Program-made: the position numbers and the translations under genes
Source: Tricholoma matsutake
Taxonomy: Eukaryota; Basidiomycota; Agaricomycetes; Agaricales; Tricholomataceae
Length of the DNA: 64,000 nt
Assembly: GCA_026075535.2 (NCBI GenBank)
Contig: AP026546.1
Coordinates: forward strand, 1,426,001-1,490,000
Reading direction: 5' to 3'
Part shown: piece by piece, positions 21,436 to 32,472 of the stretch
Position numbering within the stretch: the first letter of the stretch is position 1
How the letters are laid out: every line of letters starts with the position of its first letter
The notes under the pieces: model-generated
What the model was told of the DNA's origin: nothing
Database searches by the model: none
The model's input: the letters and a program-made list of their open reading frames with translations, nothing else

Positions 21436-23341
21436 TCAGCCACCGCGTCCTGCGGGATGGTAAGCAGGAGGGGAGCGAGAGCTGCGTCTCACACTCACCT
21501 CGTCATAGCGAGCTTTGATCCAATCACGGTCAAAGCGATGTCGCCAAAAATTGCATCGACGATCGTCAGATGCGTGATTTTTCCGGCAGTTTATACACCT
21601 AGCCGGGTGGGGACAAGCTGCCCCCTCTGGGGTAGCTGGGACGGGAGGGTTGGCCTTAGCGTTTCCCTTACAACACCCAGCAAGGGCACGATGGTGCTCT
21701 TTGCGGTGTGGGCCTGCACAGATCGGACACTTGGTCTGTGGAGCTCTGCATGCTGGGGTGGGGTGGCCCCATTTCCAGCATCGTTGGCAAAGAGGCAAAC
21801 CAGGATTTGCCCTGGCAGCCCTAACATAAGCGACGTAGCGCCCAAATTGGACGCCACGACCGATAAGAGCCTTGGCTCGTGCACCGCTGACCGAGTCAGC
21901 GATGTTAAGATACACGGTGCACGTATCCGACATCTTCGAGTCGCGTACTACACGGGGGGGGACTTGGAGCACTGTGAGATCCGATATTCCGGATTTACCC
22001 AAGTGAGCGATGACAACGTCAGGCGTTAGCGCCTTATCGTTAGCGATAAATGGCACATCGACCAGCTTGAGGTACGACGTGGATGTAGGTAACGCTGCGT
22101 CCACTTGCAGCGCGAAAGGGAACGCCTTGTGGGCGGCCTCCTTAAAACAACGAAGGTCCTCCTCGGAGGCCACGACGTCTGTAGCTACTGATAAGTTACC
22201 AGCATGCATTGATGCGGACTGGGCCACTAGCTTGGAGTGGTGCAGTCCGAGAGTGACTCGGACATGGTCCAAGAAGTCAGCAGGGTTCGTCTCTGCCCCG
22301 AGGGGGGGATGAACGTGAACCAGGACCTGTCGTCTCGACGGTCCGTGGACAGTAGGTGAAGGCTTAGACGCCTTCGGTTTGGATGGGCCTACATGCTGCT
22401 GTATGTCAGCCAGCTTGTCGGTTGGAAGCTCAGGGAAGGCCTTGGCTAGACGCACAAGGCCATCCATGGATGTGTTGGGTGCTCGCCCCCCAGGGAAGCG
22501 AGCAACCTGAGCGAAGGTCCCCCTGCCCGAAGGCCTGGTGGACCAGTTCACGGGGGGAGGTGGTCCTCGACCCCATGATGTAGAGACGCCCCCTGTTGGG
22601 GGTTTTGGAAGAGGTCGAGCCCCTTTCGGGCCTCGAGTCCTCGAAGATTTGTGAGGGGGGGGGGCGTTGCCCATCCCATCCCTCCAGATACTCCCCATTG
22701 GGATCCATGGTGACAGTCCCCGACCTAGGTCGTTTACTGCCCCCTGCGATTCTATCTATTGCTCCCCGGAGGAGGGAGCTCCCCGAGTCGCGATCTATAC
22801 CAGCCTCGGCAGCTGCTACCAGCACCGAGCCCAGACGTTCAGCTATCATCTGCCGTTCTTCAGCAGTGGGTCATCGAGATCCCGTCCTGTTGAGGACAAC
22901 ACGGAATCTTTCAGCGTACTCTCCCAGGTCTTTGGCGAAGGTCTGGGGTCCACTCCAGTCGTCGCTAGCCATCTCCGTGTCCTGAATGACGTGAGTAGAG
23001 AGGTTATCGGCCACTTCATCAGCCCACGAAGCAGGTGTAGAAGGGGTAGCCGGGGGTGCAGGAGACGCAGTCGCATCCCTGGAAGATAACGCTGGCACGC
23101 TGAAGCGCTGTGCTCGCGGAGTGACGATGCCCGCCCCATAGGGGGAGGGGGTTGGAGAGCCTCTTTGGGTCCTGTGAGGGCCCACTGAGGGTGCGTTCTG
23201 TGTGGATCTGTGGCTCGAAGAGAGCCGCAGGGAATCAATTGGATCGTCACCAGGAGTTCTGGGCGTACCGGATCTGGAAGGTCTCCCCTCGTCCATCGCT
23301 TCGCCCGATCTCCCCCCTTTTCTGGAATATGATTCTGACAT
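21436..23341 (-). pseudogene. LINE A ORF1 (gag-like), broken by one stop and one frameshift
   Basis: ORF1 would encode the RNA-binding protein that packages LINE RNA. The start is MSESYSRKGG at 23341. The N-terminal part is Ser/Pro/Arg-rich, then comes a helical region (FAKDLGEYAERFRVVLNRTG). In the C-terminal half are three zinc-binding motifs: CQRCWKWGHPTPAC (C-X2-C-X4-H-X4-C), CPICAGPHRKEHH and CINCRKNH. Two defects are seen by comparison with other copies. A TGA at 22873-22871 replaces the CGA of copy B. A run of ten C (G at 22655-22664 on the plus strand) replaces nine C in copies B and C, shifting the frame. The stop at 21438-21436 is itself a CGA-to-TGA change that lies 6 nt before the ancestral TAA. 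Confidence 0.85.
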
Positions 23342-23475
23342 GCGTTGGTAAGACGCTGGTTAAACCGGATCACTGAGATCGAGGACGGATTGAGCTACAA
23401 AAGTTGGAAACGGTGTCGACGATGTTTTTTTGTGGCTGTGCACGTCACGGTGAGAAGACAAGAAGCGACGACGAG

Positions 23476-23881
23476 TACAGTCAGACATGAGGAGACTTGG
23501 TCCAACCCCATAGGGAGGAGCATCCCAAACCCATCCGAGCAGGAGCCCAAGAAAGTGTGGGAAAAAAAATTGATGCAGTATATAAGTGACTCACTGTCAC
23601 AAAAATCAATGCAAGTCATGTCACAAGACCTCAATCTACAACCATTGTCAGTTTCTCCTTTTCATCTTGGGACTGGGAAAGTATATCCATACTAATGGAT
23701 GCCTAGAGAACTTGAATATACAAATGAATCAACAACGATATATACAGGATTTGAAAAGATGTAACCATCAACTACAGAAGTACTTGTAGGCAACAAAAAC
23801 CAAGAACATTTTCATTAGATACCTATGTAAATCATATGAATTCCATTTAACAGAGCATATAGACAAGAAACAAAATAGACA
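23476..23881. other. Spacer between LINE A and the Zn2Cys6 gene relic
   Basis: About 400 bases without a recognised gene. A TATATAAG-like motif occurs near 23579 on the plus strand. It may be the 3' untranslated side of the minus-strand Zn2Cys6-type relic that ends at 23882. Confidence 0.3.
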
Positions 23882-24485
23882 TTAATCCACATCTGAATTG
23901 AAATTATTTGATACTCCCTTGGCTGGGATCTTACTAGCCTTGGACCAGGGTTGCCTGTTCTGCACACCTCGATAACTTTCCGGTGGGAATGAGCAATGTA
24001 ATCCACACTTTTCACATTGACTAGACAGTAAAAGATGTTCAGTAACAATGTAAAGAAAAATGAGTGTCAGTGCAAACCAGAGGTGCACTGAAAACTTATG
24101 AGTATGTTTTTTTCTCACTCCTGGCTAGTGGGGTGCTGCATGCAATCTTGCGAGTGCAGCAAAATAGGCAAGCCAACAGGGGTTTTGGCTGTGCAGGTTT
24201 TGGTGGCATAGGTTTTTTTGCACGTCTTTTAGTGGGTGGGGCACTGAGGCACATGCGCAAAGGGCGAGGTGTGGCTGTGATGCCAATGTAGGGATGGGAT
24301 TTAGAACACCTTGCCTTTCGCAAGTCCTGGGTGAGATGGCTTCGATTCACTGGGGTGATGATGGAAGCATCTAATGACCTGGCATCCAGTACACAAGCAT
24401 ATTGGGGTACCAGGGCATGAAGCTGATCATTTACAATAGGTGCATCAGTTTGCCAGTTTGGGGTCTTGGTGATGAGGTCAAATGG
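23882..24485 (-). pseudogene. Zn2Cys6-type gene relic, 3' half (cut off by LINE B)
   Basis: Reading on the minus strand from the LINE B border (24485), an open frame runs FDLITKTPNWQTDAPIVNDQ onward through a basic Pro-rich stretch into LLACLFCCTRKIAC, the first half of a fungal C6 zinc cluster (C-X2-C-X6-C). A likely 75-base intron follows (donor GT at 24095, acceptor AG at 24021, TTACTGAAC branch-like site). The second half then reads SQCEKCGLHCSFPPESYRG. The fourth Cys of the cluster appears as Tyr (KTY where relatives have KTC), so zinc binding would be impaired. The frame ends at 23882. Such proteins are probably DNA-binding regulators. The upstream half lies at 36062-35448, on the other side of LINE B. 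Confidence 0.55.
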
Positions 24486-24614
24486 TCGTCGCTTCTTGTC
24501 TTCTTACCGTGATGTGCACAGCCACAAAAAACTTCGTCGACACCGTTTTTTCTTTTTGCAGCTCAATCCGTCCTCGATCTTAGCGATCCGGTATAACCAG
24601 CGTCTTACCAACGC

Positions 24615-25546
24615 ATGTCAGAATCACATTCCAGAAAAGGGGGGAGATCGGGTGAAGCGATGGACGAGGGGAGACCCTCCAGATCCAGTACGCCCAGAAC
24701 TCCTGGCGACGATCCAATTGACTCCCTGCGGCTCTCTTCGAGCTGCAGATCCATACAGAATGCACCCTCAGTGGGCCCTCACAGGACCCAAAGAGGCTCT
24801 CCAACCCCCTCCCCCTATGGGGCGGGCATCGTCACTCCGCGAGCACAGCGCTTCAGCGTGCCAGCGCTATCTTCCAGGGATGCGACTGCGTCTCCTGCAC
24901 CTCCGGCTACCCCTTCTACACCTGCTTCATGGGCTGATGAAGTGGCCGACAATCTCTCTACCCACGTCATTCAGGACACAGAGATGGCTAGCGACGACTG
25001 GAGTGGACCCCAGACCTTCGCCAAAGACCTGGGAGAGTACGCTGAAGGATTCCGTGTTGTCCTCAACAGGACGGGATCTCAACGACCAACTGCTGAAGAT
25101 CGGCAGCTTATAGCAGAACGCCTAGGCTCGGTGCTGGCAGCAGCTGCCGAGGCTGGCATAGATCACGACTCGGGGAGCTCTTTGCTCCGGGGAGCAATAG
25201 ATAGAATGGCAGGGGGCAGCAAACGACCTAGGTCGGGCACTGTCACCAACGATCCCAATGTGGACTACCTGGAGGGATGGGACGGGCAACGCCCCCCCCC
25301 TCACAAATCTTCGAGGACTCGAGGCCCGAAAGGGGCTCGACCTCTTCCAAAACCCCCAACAGGGGGTGTCTCTACATCATGGGGTCGAGGACCACCTCCC
25401 CCCGTGAACTGGTCCACCAGGCCTTCGGGCAGGGGGACCTTCGCTCAGGTTGCTCGCTTCCCAGGGGGGCGAGCACCTAACACATCCATGGATGGCCTTG
25501 TGCGTCTAGCCAAGGCCTTCCCAGAGCTTCCAACCGACAAGCTGGC
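24615..25546 (+). pseudogene. LINE B ORF1, N-terminal part (interrupted by NE-a)
   Basis: The frame opens at ATG 24615 (MSESHSRKGG) after a 129-base leader and is open for 311 codons. It shows the Ser/Pro/Arg-rich head, the helical block DWSGPQTFAKDLGEYAEGFR, ERLGSVLAAAAEAGI, and a Gly/Pro/Arg-rich middle (GRGPPPPVNWSTRPSGRG). It keeps CGA/CAA and the nine-C run where copy A is broken. NE-a entered after ELPTDKLA; translation through the junction would end with a foreign TSLLDLLQPP tail. Confidence 0.9.
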
Positions 25547-25559
25547 CACGTCGCTCCTT

Positions 25560-25760
25560 GACTTGTTACAACCACCATAAATAGTGGTAAACACCTCTGC
25601 TCAACGTTGCATGCGATGTCGACACTTCAATTTTCGTCCGATTTTCGATCGGATTTCACCATCACAAACGCTCTCGGCGTCTCCAGGCCTACCCTGATTT
25701 GCTAAGAGATCCGTCCATCCGATCTCCGTGGATGCCCCGGTCATTGTTTTTGACAATGGC
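25560..25760 (+). ncRNA. NE-a 5' leader hairpins, including a covarying stem
   Basis: Three simple stems lie near the RNA 5' end: ACCAC/GTGGT (25571-25588), TCCGAT/ATCGGA with a 5-base loop (25637-25653) and CATTGT/ACAATG with loop TTTTG (25742-25758). In beta and gamma copies the last stem is CACTGT/ACAGTG, a paired change on both sides (47395-47411, 56974-56990, and NE-b). This covariation argues for a structured leader RNA. It is a structure within the element's RNA, not a separate gene. Confidence 0.55.
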
Positions 25761-26328
25761 TGCTATCTGTCTCGTTCTCCTGGGCTTCGAGGATCCTGAC
25801 TAGGTGAGTGTCATTTATGAAAGAGTAGTCTGGGTCCCTCTGGGGGCTTAGAGTGGGTGTGGGATGCCTGCTTCAACGCTCGCCCAAGTCGACACACTCG
25901 TTTAGTTGGGGGAGGTCTGGCTTAGGGAGAAGGGACATTATCACTGGATTGCTAGTTGTCTGGGAGGCTTCTAGCCTCCATGCTATGTGAGTCACTACTA
26001 CTAGGGACAAGCTACACTGACTACCCGTTGGAATACACCATCATTAAAAGGGGCCGGGCGATGGTGCCCCCTGGCGGCTAGGTCGACACCTTGGTGGCCG
26101 CCACTCTCCACCAACTCTCTACCTCCGGTGCTCACTCTTCTAGGGTGGTATGACCCGGGTTCAATCTTCTCCCACTGGGTTACAGGATGTGCGGCCTGTC
26201 CCCCCCTCGGAGCGTTCGGAGGCAGTATCAGGTGGACCCGGAATAGAGATAAGGGACCAGCTGTTATCGATGGCACGCTACGTATCTTGATTTCTACTAT
26301 CACCTACTAGCACTAACTTCCCCTCTCA

Positions 26329-27138
26329 ATGCCTAAACGGCGAACTAGAGCCCAAACACCACGCTGGGGTCTACACGACCCCTCCCTGATTACGGGCGAC
26401 ATCTACGACGATGGCGTCCAAGACTACGACACCCGGTACGATCATGACGATCCGGATGTAGCTACTGCCCTACGGGCAGTTAGAGATCTATGGGCTGGAG
26501 AAGACCTCTCCGACCCTGAGGATGACGAGGATTCTCTTGCTATGCAGGAGGCCCTCAATTATGCCAAGAGCAGCCCCAAGCTAGCCTCGAGGCAAACGAT
26601 CGACCGTGTGCTGTGGGCGCAGGACGTCCATGTCGCACATAAACGATGGACTCGCAGTCTCGAACGCGAGGACATGTACACTCAGGAGCTCGGCATTGCT
26701 GAGCTCTTCTATCCGGAGGCATCCCCTGCCCCGTCACCGCCTTTGCCCCCCATCCCTGAGCTGGTGGAGGACGAAGCGCCGTTATCTGTGAATGAGAGGC
26801 TGGAAATCGAAGCCACCTCTCATGCCATGCTACACCAACTCGACGCGATGACCATGTTCGTTGGTACCGTCTGTACGTCCGCCGTTCCCCCTGCAGAGAG
26901 GAACGCATGGCGCCAAATGGCCTGGGAGTTATTCACGACCACCTGGCGACTGTCTGAGACGATGTCGGCGGAACTAGCAGCCGTTCCGACACCTCTCGAC
27001 CTCACGTCTCCGGCAGCCTTCCGGGCTTCCTACGCGGCGGTGCACACCGCTCAATCAGAGCCTCAATCTGGGGAACCCTCGTCCCCAGCATGGCGCCGTC
27101 GTCCTCGAGGTCCTCGTGGACAGCAGCGCCGCAACTAG
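26329..27138 (+). CDS. NE-a ORF: unknown 269-residue protein (alpha)
   Basis: I do not recognise this protein. It opens with a short basic stretch (MPKRRTRAQ), passes through an acidic part (DLSDPEDDED) and a conserved block, QELGIAELFYPE. A Pro-rich link to IPELVEDE follows, then a helical half with FVGTVCTSAVPPAERNAWRQ and MAWELFTTTWRLSE, then PLDLTSPAAFRASYAA. It ends Arg-rich (RRRPRGPRGQQRR). There is no zinc motif, polymerase or nuclease motif, signal peptide or membrane segment. The same frame is kept in NE-c and NE-e, begins in NE-k, and has divergent versions in NE-b, NE-g, NE-h and NE-j, with the helical half best conserved. A basic tail suggests nucleic-acid binding, but that is inference. 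The start codon follows TCTC and is shared by all copies. Confidence 0.8.
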   Translation: MPKRRTRAQTPRWGLHDPSLITGDIYDDGVQDYDTRYDHDDPDVATALRAVRDLWAGEDLSDPEDDEDSLAMQEALNYAKSSPKLASRQTIDRVLWAQDVHVAHKRWTRSLEREDMYTQELGIAELFYPEASPAPSPPLPPIPELVEDEAPLSVNERLEIEATSHAMLHQLDAMTMFVGTVCTSAVPPAERNAWRQMAWELFTTTWRLSETMSAELAAVPTPLDLTSPAAFRASYAAVHTAQSEPQSGEPSSPAWRRRPRGPRGQQRRN

Positions 27139-27716
27139 TACAGGGGGCTATCCCCCTCTACCTTCACGGCCACCAAGTAACTGGTGGCCACTATCGGGAT
27201 GGTGACATAGTGTCGCCTCCCTATACCTTCCCCCCACTGCGGGGGGGACGATGTCATCGAGTGCGTGCACATGGGTGCATTTGCTCGAGGGGGGTCTCGG
27301 CCCCCTACTTACGGCGGTCACGGTGAATAACCAGGTGAACAACCACCCGCCTTGTTACTGTCACTTGTGCACAACACGGTGATGGTCCACCTCATTCGTC
27401 TGGGGTGGTCAATCCTCGTTGGCTGGAAAAACGCAGACGGTTATTCCTCCCGCAAGGGGGGATTTACGGTGAATTAACACTGCTGCGCCTGGTCTGGCCT
27501 CGGTCGGACATGTGGCTGGGGGACCGTTTGCTCCAGGGGGCGATCTAATGGCTAACTTCGGGAGGGGGGGGCGCCCCCTCCAGATTATTGCCTTTCCTGG
27601 CTGAGAGGCCAACGTCTGTGGAACTGCCCGCCTAAAGGTGGCTAAAACGGGGACCTGAGTGGGAGATGGGCGAGGGGAACGCGTAGATAAAGTAGTACCC
27701 AAGTTTGTACCTTGCT

Positions 27717-27774
27717 CCGCGGACTGCGTTCGAGCCCCGCGTTATAAATTCTGATCCAAAAAAAAAAAAAAAAA
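27717..27774 (+). other. NE-a 3' tail shared with the LINE
   Basis: The last 41 bases before the A-run form the stem CGCGG...CCGCG and end TTATAAATTCTGATCC, matching the LINE 3' end with few differences. The loop holds GCGTTCGAGCC, which resembles a tRNA T loop. A shared 3' tail is the classical sign that a non-autonomous element uses the retrotransposition protein of its LINE partner. Confidence 0.75.
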
Positions 27775-27787
27775 CCGACAAGCTGGC

Positions 27788-28760
27788 TGACATTCAGCAG
27801 CATGTAGGTCCATCCAAACCGAAGGCGTCCAAGCCCTCACCTACTGTACACGGACCGTCGAGACGACAGGTCCTTGTTCACGTTCGTCCTCCCCTCGGGG
27901 CGGAGACGAACCCAGCTGATTTCCTGGACCACGTCCGGATCACTCTTGGACTGCACCACTCCAAATTGGTGGCCCAGTCCGCATCAATGCACGCTGGTAA
28001 TATATCAGTAGCTACAGACGTCGTTGCCTCTGAGGAGGATCTTCGTTGTTTCAAGGAGGCCGCTCATAAGGCGTTCCCTTACGCACTGCAAGTAGACGCA
28101 GCGCTACCCACCTCCACATCGTACCTCAAGTTGGTCGATGTGCCGTTTATCGCTAACGACAAGGCCTTAACGCCTGATGTCGTCATTGCACACTTGGGAA
28201 AGTCCGGAATATCGGACCTCACAGTGCTCCAAGTCCCTCCCCGGGTTGTACGCGATTCGAAAATGTCGGATACGTGCACCGTATATCTCAACATCGCTGA
28301 CTCAGTTAGCGGTGCACGAGCCAAGGCTCTTATCGGTCGAGGCGTCCAATTTGGACGCTACGTCGCTTATGTTAGGGCTGCCAGGGCGAACCCTGGACTG
28401 CCTCTTTGCCAACAATGCTGGAAGTGGGGCCACCCCACCCCGGCATGCAGAGCTCCACAGACCAAGTGTCCGATCTGTGCAGGCCCACACCGTAAGGAGC
28501 ACCATCGTGCCCTTGCAGGGTGTTGTAAGGGAAACGCCAAGGCGAACCCCCCTGTCCCAGCTACCCCAGAGGGGGCAGCCTGTCCTCACCCAGCTAGGTG
28601 CATCAACTGCCGGAAGAACCACGCATCCGACGATCGTCGATGCAATTTCTGGCGACATCGCTTTGACCGTGATTGGATCAAAGCTCGCTACGACGAGGTG
28701 AGTGTCAGGCGCAACTCTTGCTCTCCTCCTACTTACCATCCCGCAGGACGCGGTGGCTGA
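27788..28760 (+). pseudogene. LINE B ORF1, C-terminal part with zinc knuckles
   Basis: This continues ORF1 after NE-a in the same frame (DIQQHVGPSKPKASKP). It holds an RRM-like or esterase-free middle of unknown fold and then CQQCWKWGHPTPAC, CPICAGPHRKEHH and CINCRKNHASDDRRC, the nucleic-acid-binding knuckles. The stop TGA (28758-28760) lies 6 bases before the ancestral TAA of copies C and D. The TAA is immediately followed by the ORF2 ATG at 28767. Confidence 0.9.
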
Positions 28761-28766
28761 ACGTAA

Positions 28767-31700
28767 ATGAGGGATAGACTTAGATCTACACCGCAGTTGC
28801 GCATATTTAGTCAGAATGTTAACCGTAATTGGGGGTACATGGACTCTTTACTGGCTGATTTTGTAGACGATTACGACTTGCTTTTCATCCAAGAGCCGCC
28901 TTGGCGATTGATAAGACACGCCCCTTCTGCCCACAACAGGGAAGGGGAGGAAGTTATAGGTGCACCAATGAGCCCAAACTGGGGAACGTTAGTGCGCCCC
29001 TCGGGTATTGATTCCCCTCCACGCGTTGCTGTCTACTTTGCGAACAGCATCGCTAACTTAAGACCAGGGCTCAGACGAGACCTGATAGACAATCGTGACA
29101 TCCTCCTTTTCTCATTGGGAATAGGGGAGGACGTCATGCTACTCGCTAACGTCTATTCGGACAGCCAACACTCCGCCATTACGCTCCTGTTCGAGAACGT
29201 CATGACGATCCCACGCTTACACTTCATGTGCGGCGATTTCAACGTGAGACACGCTTCCTGGGATCCCCAGGGGCCTGAGCACTCAATTCACGCTGACCAC
29301 TTAGTGGAAACGGCTACGGCATTAGGCCTGACTAGAGCCCTACCAGTAATGGAGGGCCCCACCCACTTTCCCCCTCAACAGGGCCTTCACCCCACGGTGA
29401 TCGACCTGATGTTTGTACCTACAGATCTCAGATTTGTATTGTACTGCGAGATTGTACCTGAAGCCAGGGGGACGTCTGACCACGCTCCTCTGACGTTAGT
29501 GCTGCCTGGCCCGGGATCTCTGGTCCCGGTTACCAAGTGGTCCATCAAAAAAGGATCCGAGGAGGAAGCATCATATCGTGATGCTGTCTCCTCCACTCTA
29601 AATCCGTGGCTAAACTGGCACGGAGAAACGTCGGCAGAAATCGATGATGTTGTCTCGGCGATATCAACGATTTTAAACAAGGCATGGGAAAACCATGCCA
29701 AGGAATCTCGCCTCGGCAAGTCGTCCAAAGGGTGGTGGACAGATGAATGCAGTGGTGCTCTAGACGCTTACAGGGCCTCCTGCGATGGGGAGGACTGGAA
29801 GCACTATAGGAAAGTCATGCGACACGCAAAGCGGGACTTTTTCGATGACCGTATCCAGGAAGTGGCTACGATGAATAGACGACCCTGGGACCTGATGTCC
29901 TGGACTCGCCAACGCAACCTCCCATCGTACAAGGCTATCTCCTATCGGGGAGAACCATGCAACGATCTGGATTCCCTCTGGACTGCCCTTGATGGGTCCT
30001 ATAACGCTGCCTCAGATCGAGTAGTTGATCTGAGCATTCTTGATGAACTCGACCCTGTGCCTGAGAGGGCCTGGATCGCGTTCTCCGTCACGGAAATGAA
30101 AGAAGCGCTAAATGCGTGTTCTTCCCGTTCCGCTCCAGGCCCCGATCATGTTACATGGTCGCACCTAAAACACTGGTGTAGCAACCCAGAAGTGGCAGGG
30201 CTTATCACCCGCATTGCTGAGGCGTGCATCACCGCTGGCCACTGGCCAGATCACTTTAAGGAGTCCCTGTCGGTTATTATCCTGAAGCCAGGGAAGCCTA
30301 ATTACTCTACCCCTAAGTCGTTCAGGCCCATTGTGCTTCTGAACACCCTGGGCAAATTAGTCGAAAAGATGTTGGCGAGGCGACTTCAATTCGACGGTGT
30401 CGCACACGAGGCCTTCGAGCAGAATCAGTTCGGAGGCGTCGCCCAGCGTTCCACTGAGGACGCAGGCATCTACCTTACCCACCTGGTCAGAGCAGGATGG
30501 GCCAAAGGGCTCAAAACGAGCGTTGTCGCTTTCGACATCGCTCAGTTCTTCCCCTCCTTGAACCACCAGGTTCTGTTGGAGATCATCTCTCGGTCGGGAT
30601 TCCCTGCGCAAGTAGTGAATTTCTTCCGTTCATACCTTGTCGGTCGCAAAACGACCTACAAATGGAACGCTTTCTCATCTGGCTCCTTTGCAGCCGATGT
30701 GGGTGTGGGTCAAGGCTCTGCCTTGTCCCCTGTCTTATCGGCGTTATATCTAATGCCCATTATGAAGCTCTTCAGAAGAAGCGAAATTGGCAGGGATGTC
30801 GATCTCATGTCCTATGTGGACAATGGCACTCTCATCGCCCGCTCTCCACAGTTGGAGGATAACCTCCCCCTCCTTAAAGAAGCGTATGGCTGGATTTTCC
30901 AGGCATTCACCTCCCTCGGACTTGTTCTGGAACACAACAAGTCTGAAGTATTTCATTTCTCAAGGGCGAGGAGGTTTACTCCCCTACCCATCGATCTTGG
31001 ATTTGCTCCTTACACGGGCAACACCCCTCTCAAGCCCAAGGTTACCTGGAGGTACCTCGGGTTCTTCTTCGATCGCAAACTCTCCTTTAAGGAGCACACG
31101 CGATTCTACTCCACCAAAGCCCTTACTACTGCAAGGGCAATGGGAATGCTTGGCAATTCTGTCAGAGGGCTAACCCCTATGCAGAAACGCCTTCTATACC
31201 GGTCGTGTGTCGTACCTATCATGACATACGGACTCAGACTATGGCACTTCAAAGGCGCTCGCGTCAAAGGTGTCATTAAGACGTTGGCCCAAGTGCAGTC
31301 CATTGCTGCACGTTGGATCCTCGGTGCGTTCAGAACCACCCCGATCGGTGGCCTGGAAAGTATCGCTGGACTGCTGCCTATGCAGCTGTTACTGCGTCGT
31401 TTAGTCGACAGAGGGGTGTTCAGAACCCCTCTATTGGCTCCATCACACCCCCTAAGAGCAATCTTAGGGCCTAATCACGTCGGTACCACCCACTCTCATG
31501 AGCTAGGACTCTGGGGAGGGAACGTGCTCGACACACTCAACCTGCAAGGCCCATCTGTCGCCTCGGCTGCAGCTCTGGCCCTCGTACCAGGCGATGAATT
31601 CGACCCCTTTGGGGAAGAAAACACACCTGGAAACAGAGTGAAGGACCTATTCCCCACTCGCTTCTCCTCTCATCGCCTCACCTCTAAGGAGGATGGAGCG

Positions 31701-32472
31701 AGGAATTCTTACAGGAGTGACCTCGATAAAGCCTGGGCATCTGCCCAGGTGGAGGATGACACTCTCGTCATTGCTGTGGACGCCTCAGTGCCCACTGATG
31801 CTAAATTCCAAGCTGTCGCCTGCGCTCTTGTCTTCGGACAAGGGGAACAGGTGGATCGCGTTGTCTCAGCATCTGGGAGGAGAACCCCCCCAGAAGTCAA
31901 ACTTTTCGCTCTCCAACTAGGCGTATCCGCTGCGTGCAGCAGAGGATGCAAAAAGTTGGTGATATTCTTGGATTCTACCACGGGCATTGAGTCCCTAATC
32001 GATCCAAAACCACGTTCTGGGCAAGTTTTCGCCCTGGACGCCTGTCGCTCCCTCTGTCCCTGGCTAGCAGGAGACGAAGAGAGAAATGTAACATTCTGGC
32101 ATGTCCCCTCGAAATTCGAGTGGAACGTGCACAAGATGGCTCACGATGTAGCTACATCTACCAAGATCTCCGTGGGCAGACACCCGCGGACGTCTTTAGA
32201 CTACCTTAAAAATCAGGTCGAAAAGGCCGTTTGTAAGGATTGGCACACCCGGTTCTCAGACCCGGCGTATCGTGGACGGCACTTCTACCAACTCAAAGGA
32301 GTAGGTGGAAAGCCTGTGTTACCCTCGACTCACAAAGGTGGGCCTTGGCTGAATGCTATGGGGAGCAACACTACGCTGACTTCTCGTTCAACTCGCATGA
32401 TTACTGGCCATGCTCCTATAGGGGAGTATCGTCAACGTTTATCCCTCGACGGGGAATACCAATGTTGGTGCC
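28767..32472 (+). pseudogene. LINE B ORF2, main part (interrupted by NE-b)
   Basis: About 1235 codons are open from ATG 28767: AP endonuclease, RT and RNase H as in copy A. Three key positions differ from copy A. YVDD reads YVDN (second catalytic Asp to Asn), the RNase H Glu in VELFALQ is Lys (VKLFALQ), and FSDS reads FLDS. Each fits a CpG transition (GACGAT to GACAAT, GTCGAA to GTCAAA, TCG to TTG). NE-b entered just after CWC, inside the C-terminal Cys/His motif. The copy is therefore dead by point mutation as well as by insertion. Confidence 0.9.

Larger units (their letters stand above)
17011..23475 (-). mobile_element. LINE copy A, near full length (about 6.46 kb)
   Basis: This is a complete-length non-LTR retrotransposon read on the minus strand: 5' UTR (23475-23342), ORF1 (23341-21436, broken), ORF2 (21429-17560, intact), 3' UTR (17559-about 17036) and a poly(A) tail seen as T at 17011-17034. 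Its length agrees with LINE B once the two insertions in B are removed. The 5' end CGTCGCTTCTTGTC is the same in copies A, B and C, which fixes the start. The domain order (CCHC gag, AP endonuclease, RT, RNase H, Cys/His end) places it in the Tad1/I-like group of fungal LINEs. No convincing target-site duplication flanks this copy, unlike LINE B. Confidence 0.9.
25547..27774 (+). mobile_element. NE-a: ORF-bearing non-autonomous retroelement, alpha type, in LINE B ORF1
   Basis: The element is about 2.23 kb. It starts CGTCGCTCCTTGACTTG, carries a 780-base leader with several hairpins, one ORF (26329-27138), a 3' UTR with two strong GC hairpins (27288-27306, 27561-27581) and the LINE-like tail, then 17 A. 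The target duplication CCGACAAGCTGGC is at 25534-25546 and 27775-27787. No polymerase gene is present. It is a retroposed copy made by LINE machinery. Confidence 0.92.

Noticed and set aside
25547..25700. A self-cleaving HDV-like or hammerhead ribozyme at the NE 5' end
   Set aside because: The 5' position would fit known LINE ribozymes, but I could not build the needed nested double pseudoknot or hammerhead core from these bases. A structure-model search would decide.
26555..26908. Arg-rich minus-strand frame opposite the alpha NE ORF
   Set aside because: It is a shadow of the plus-strand coding frame; it has no conserved counterpart in beta or gamma.
25547..27774. NE as a DNA transposon
   Set aside because: There are no terminal inverted repeats; the A-tail and variable-length 12-17 bp duplications indicate retroposition.
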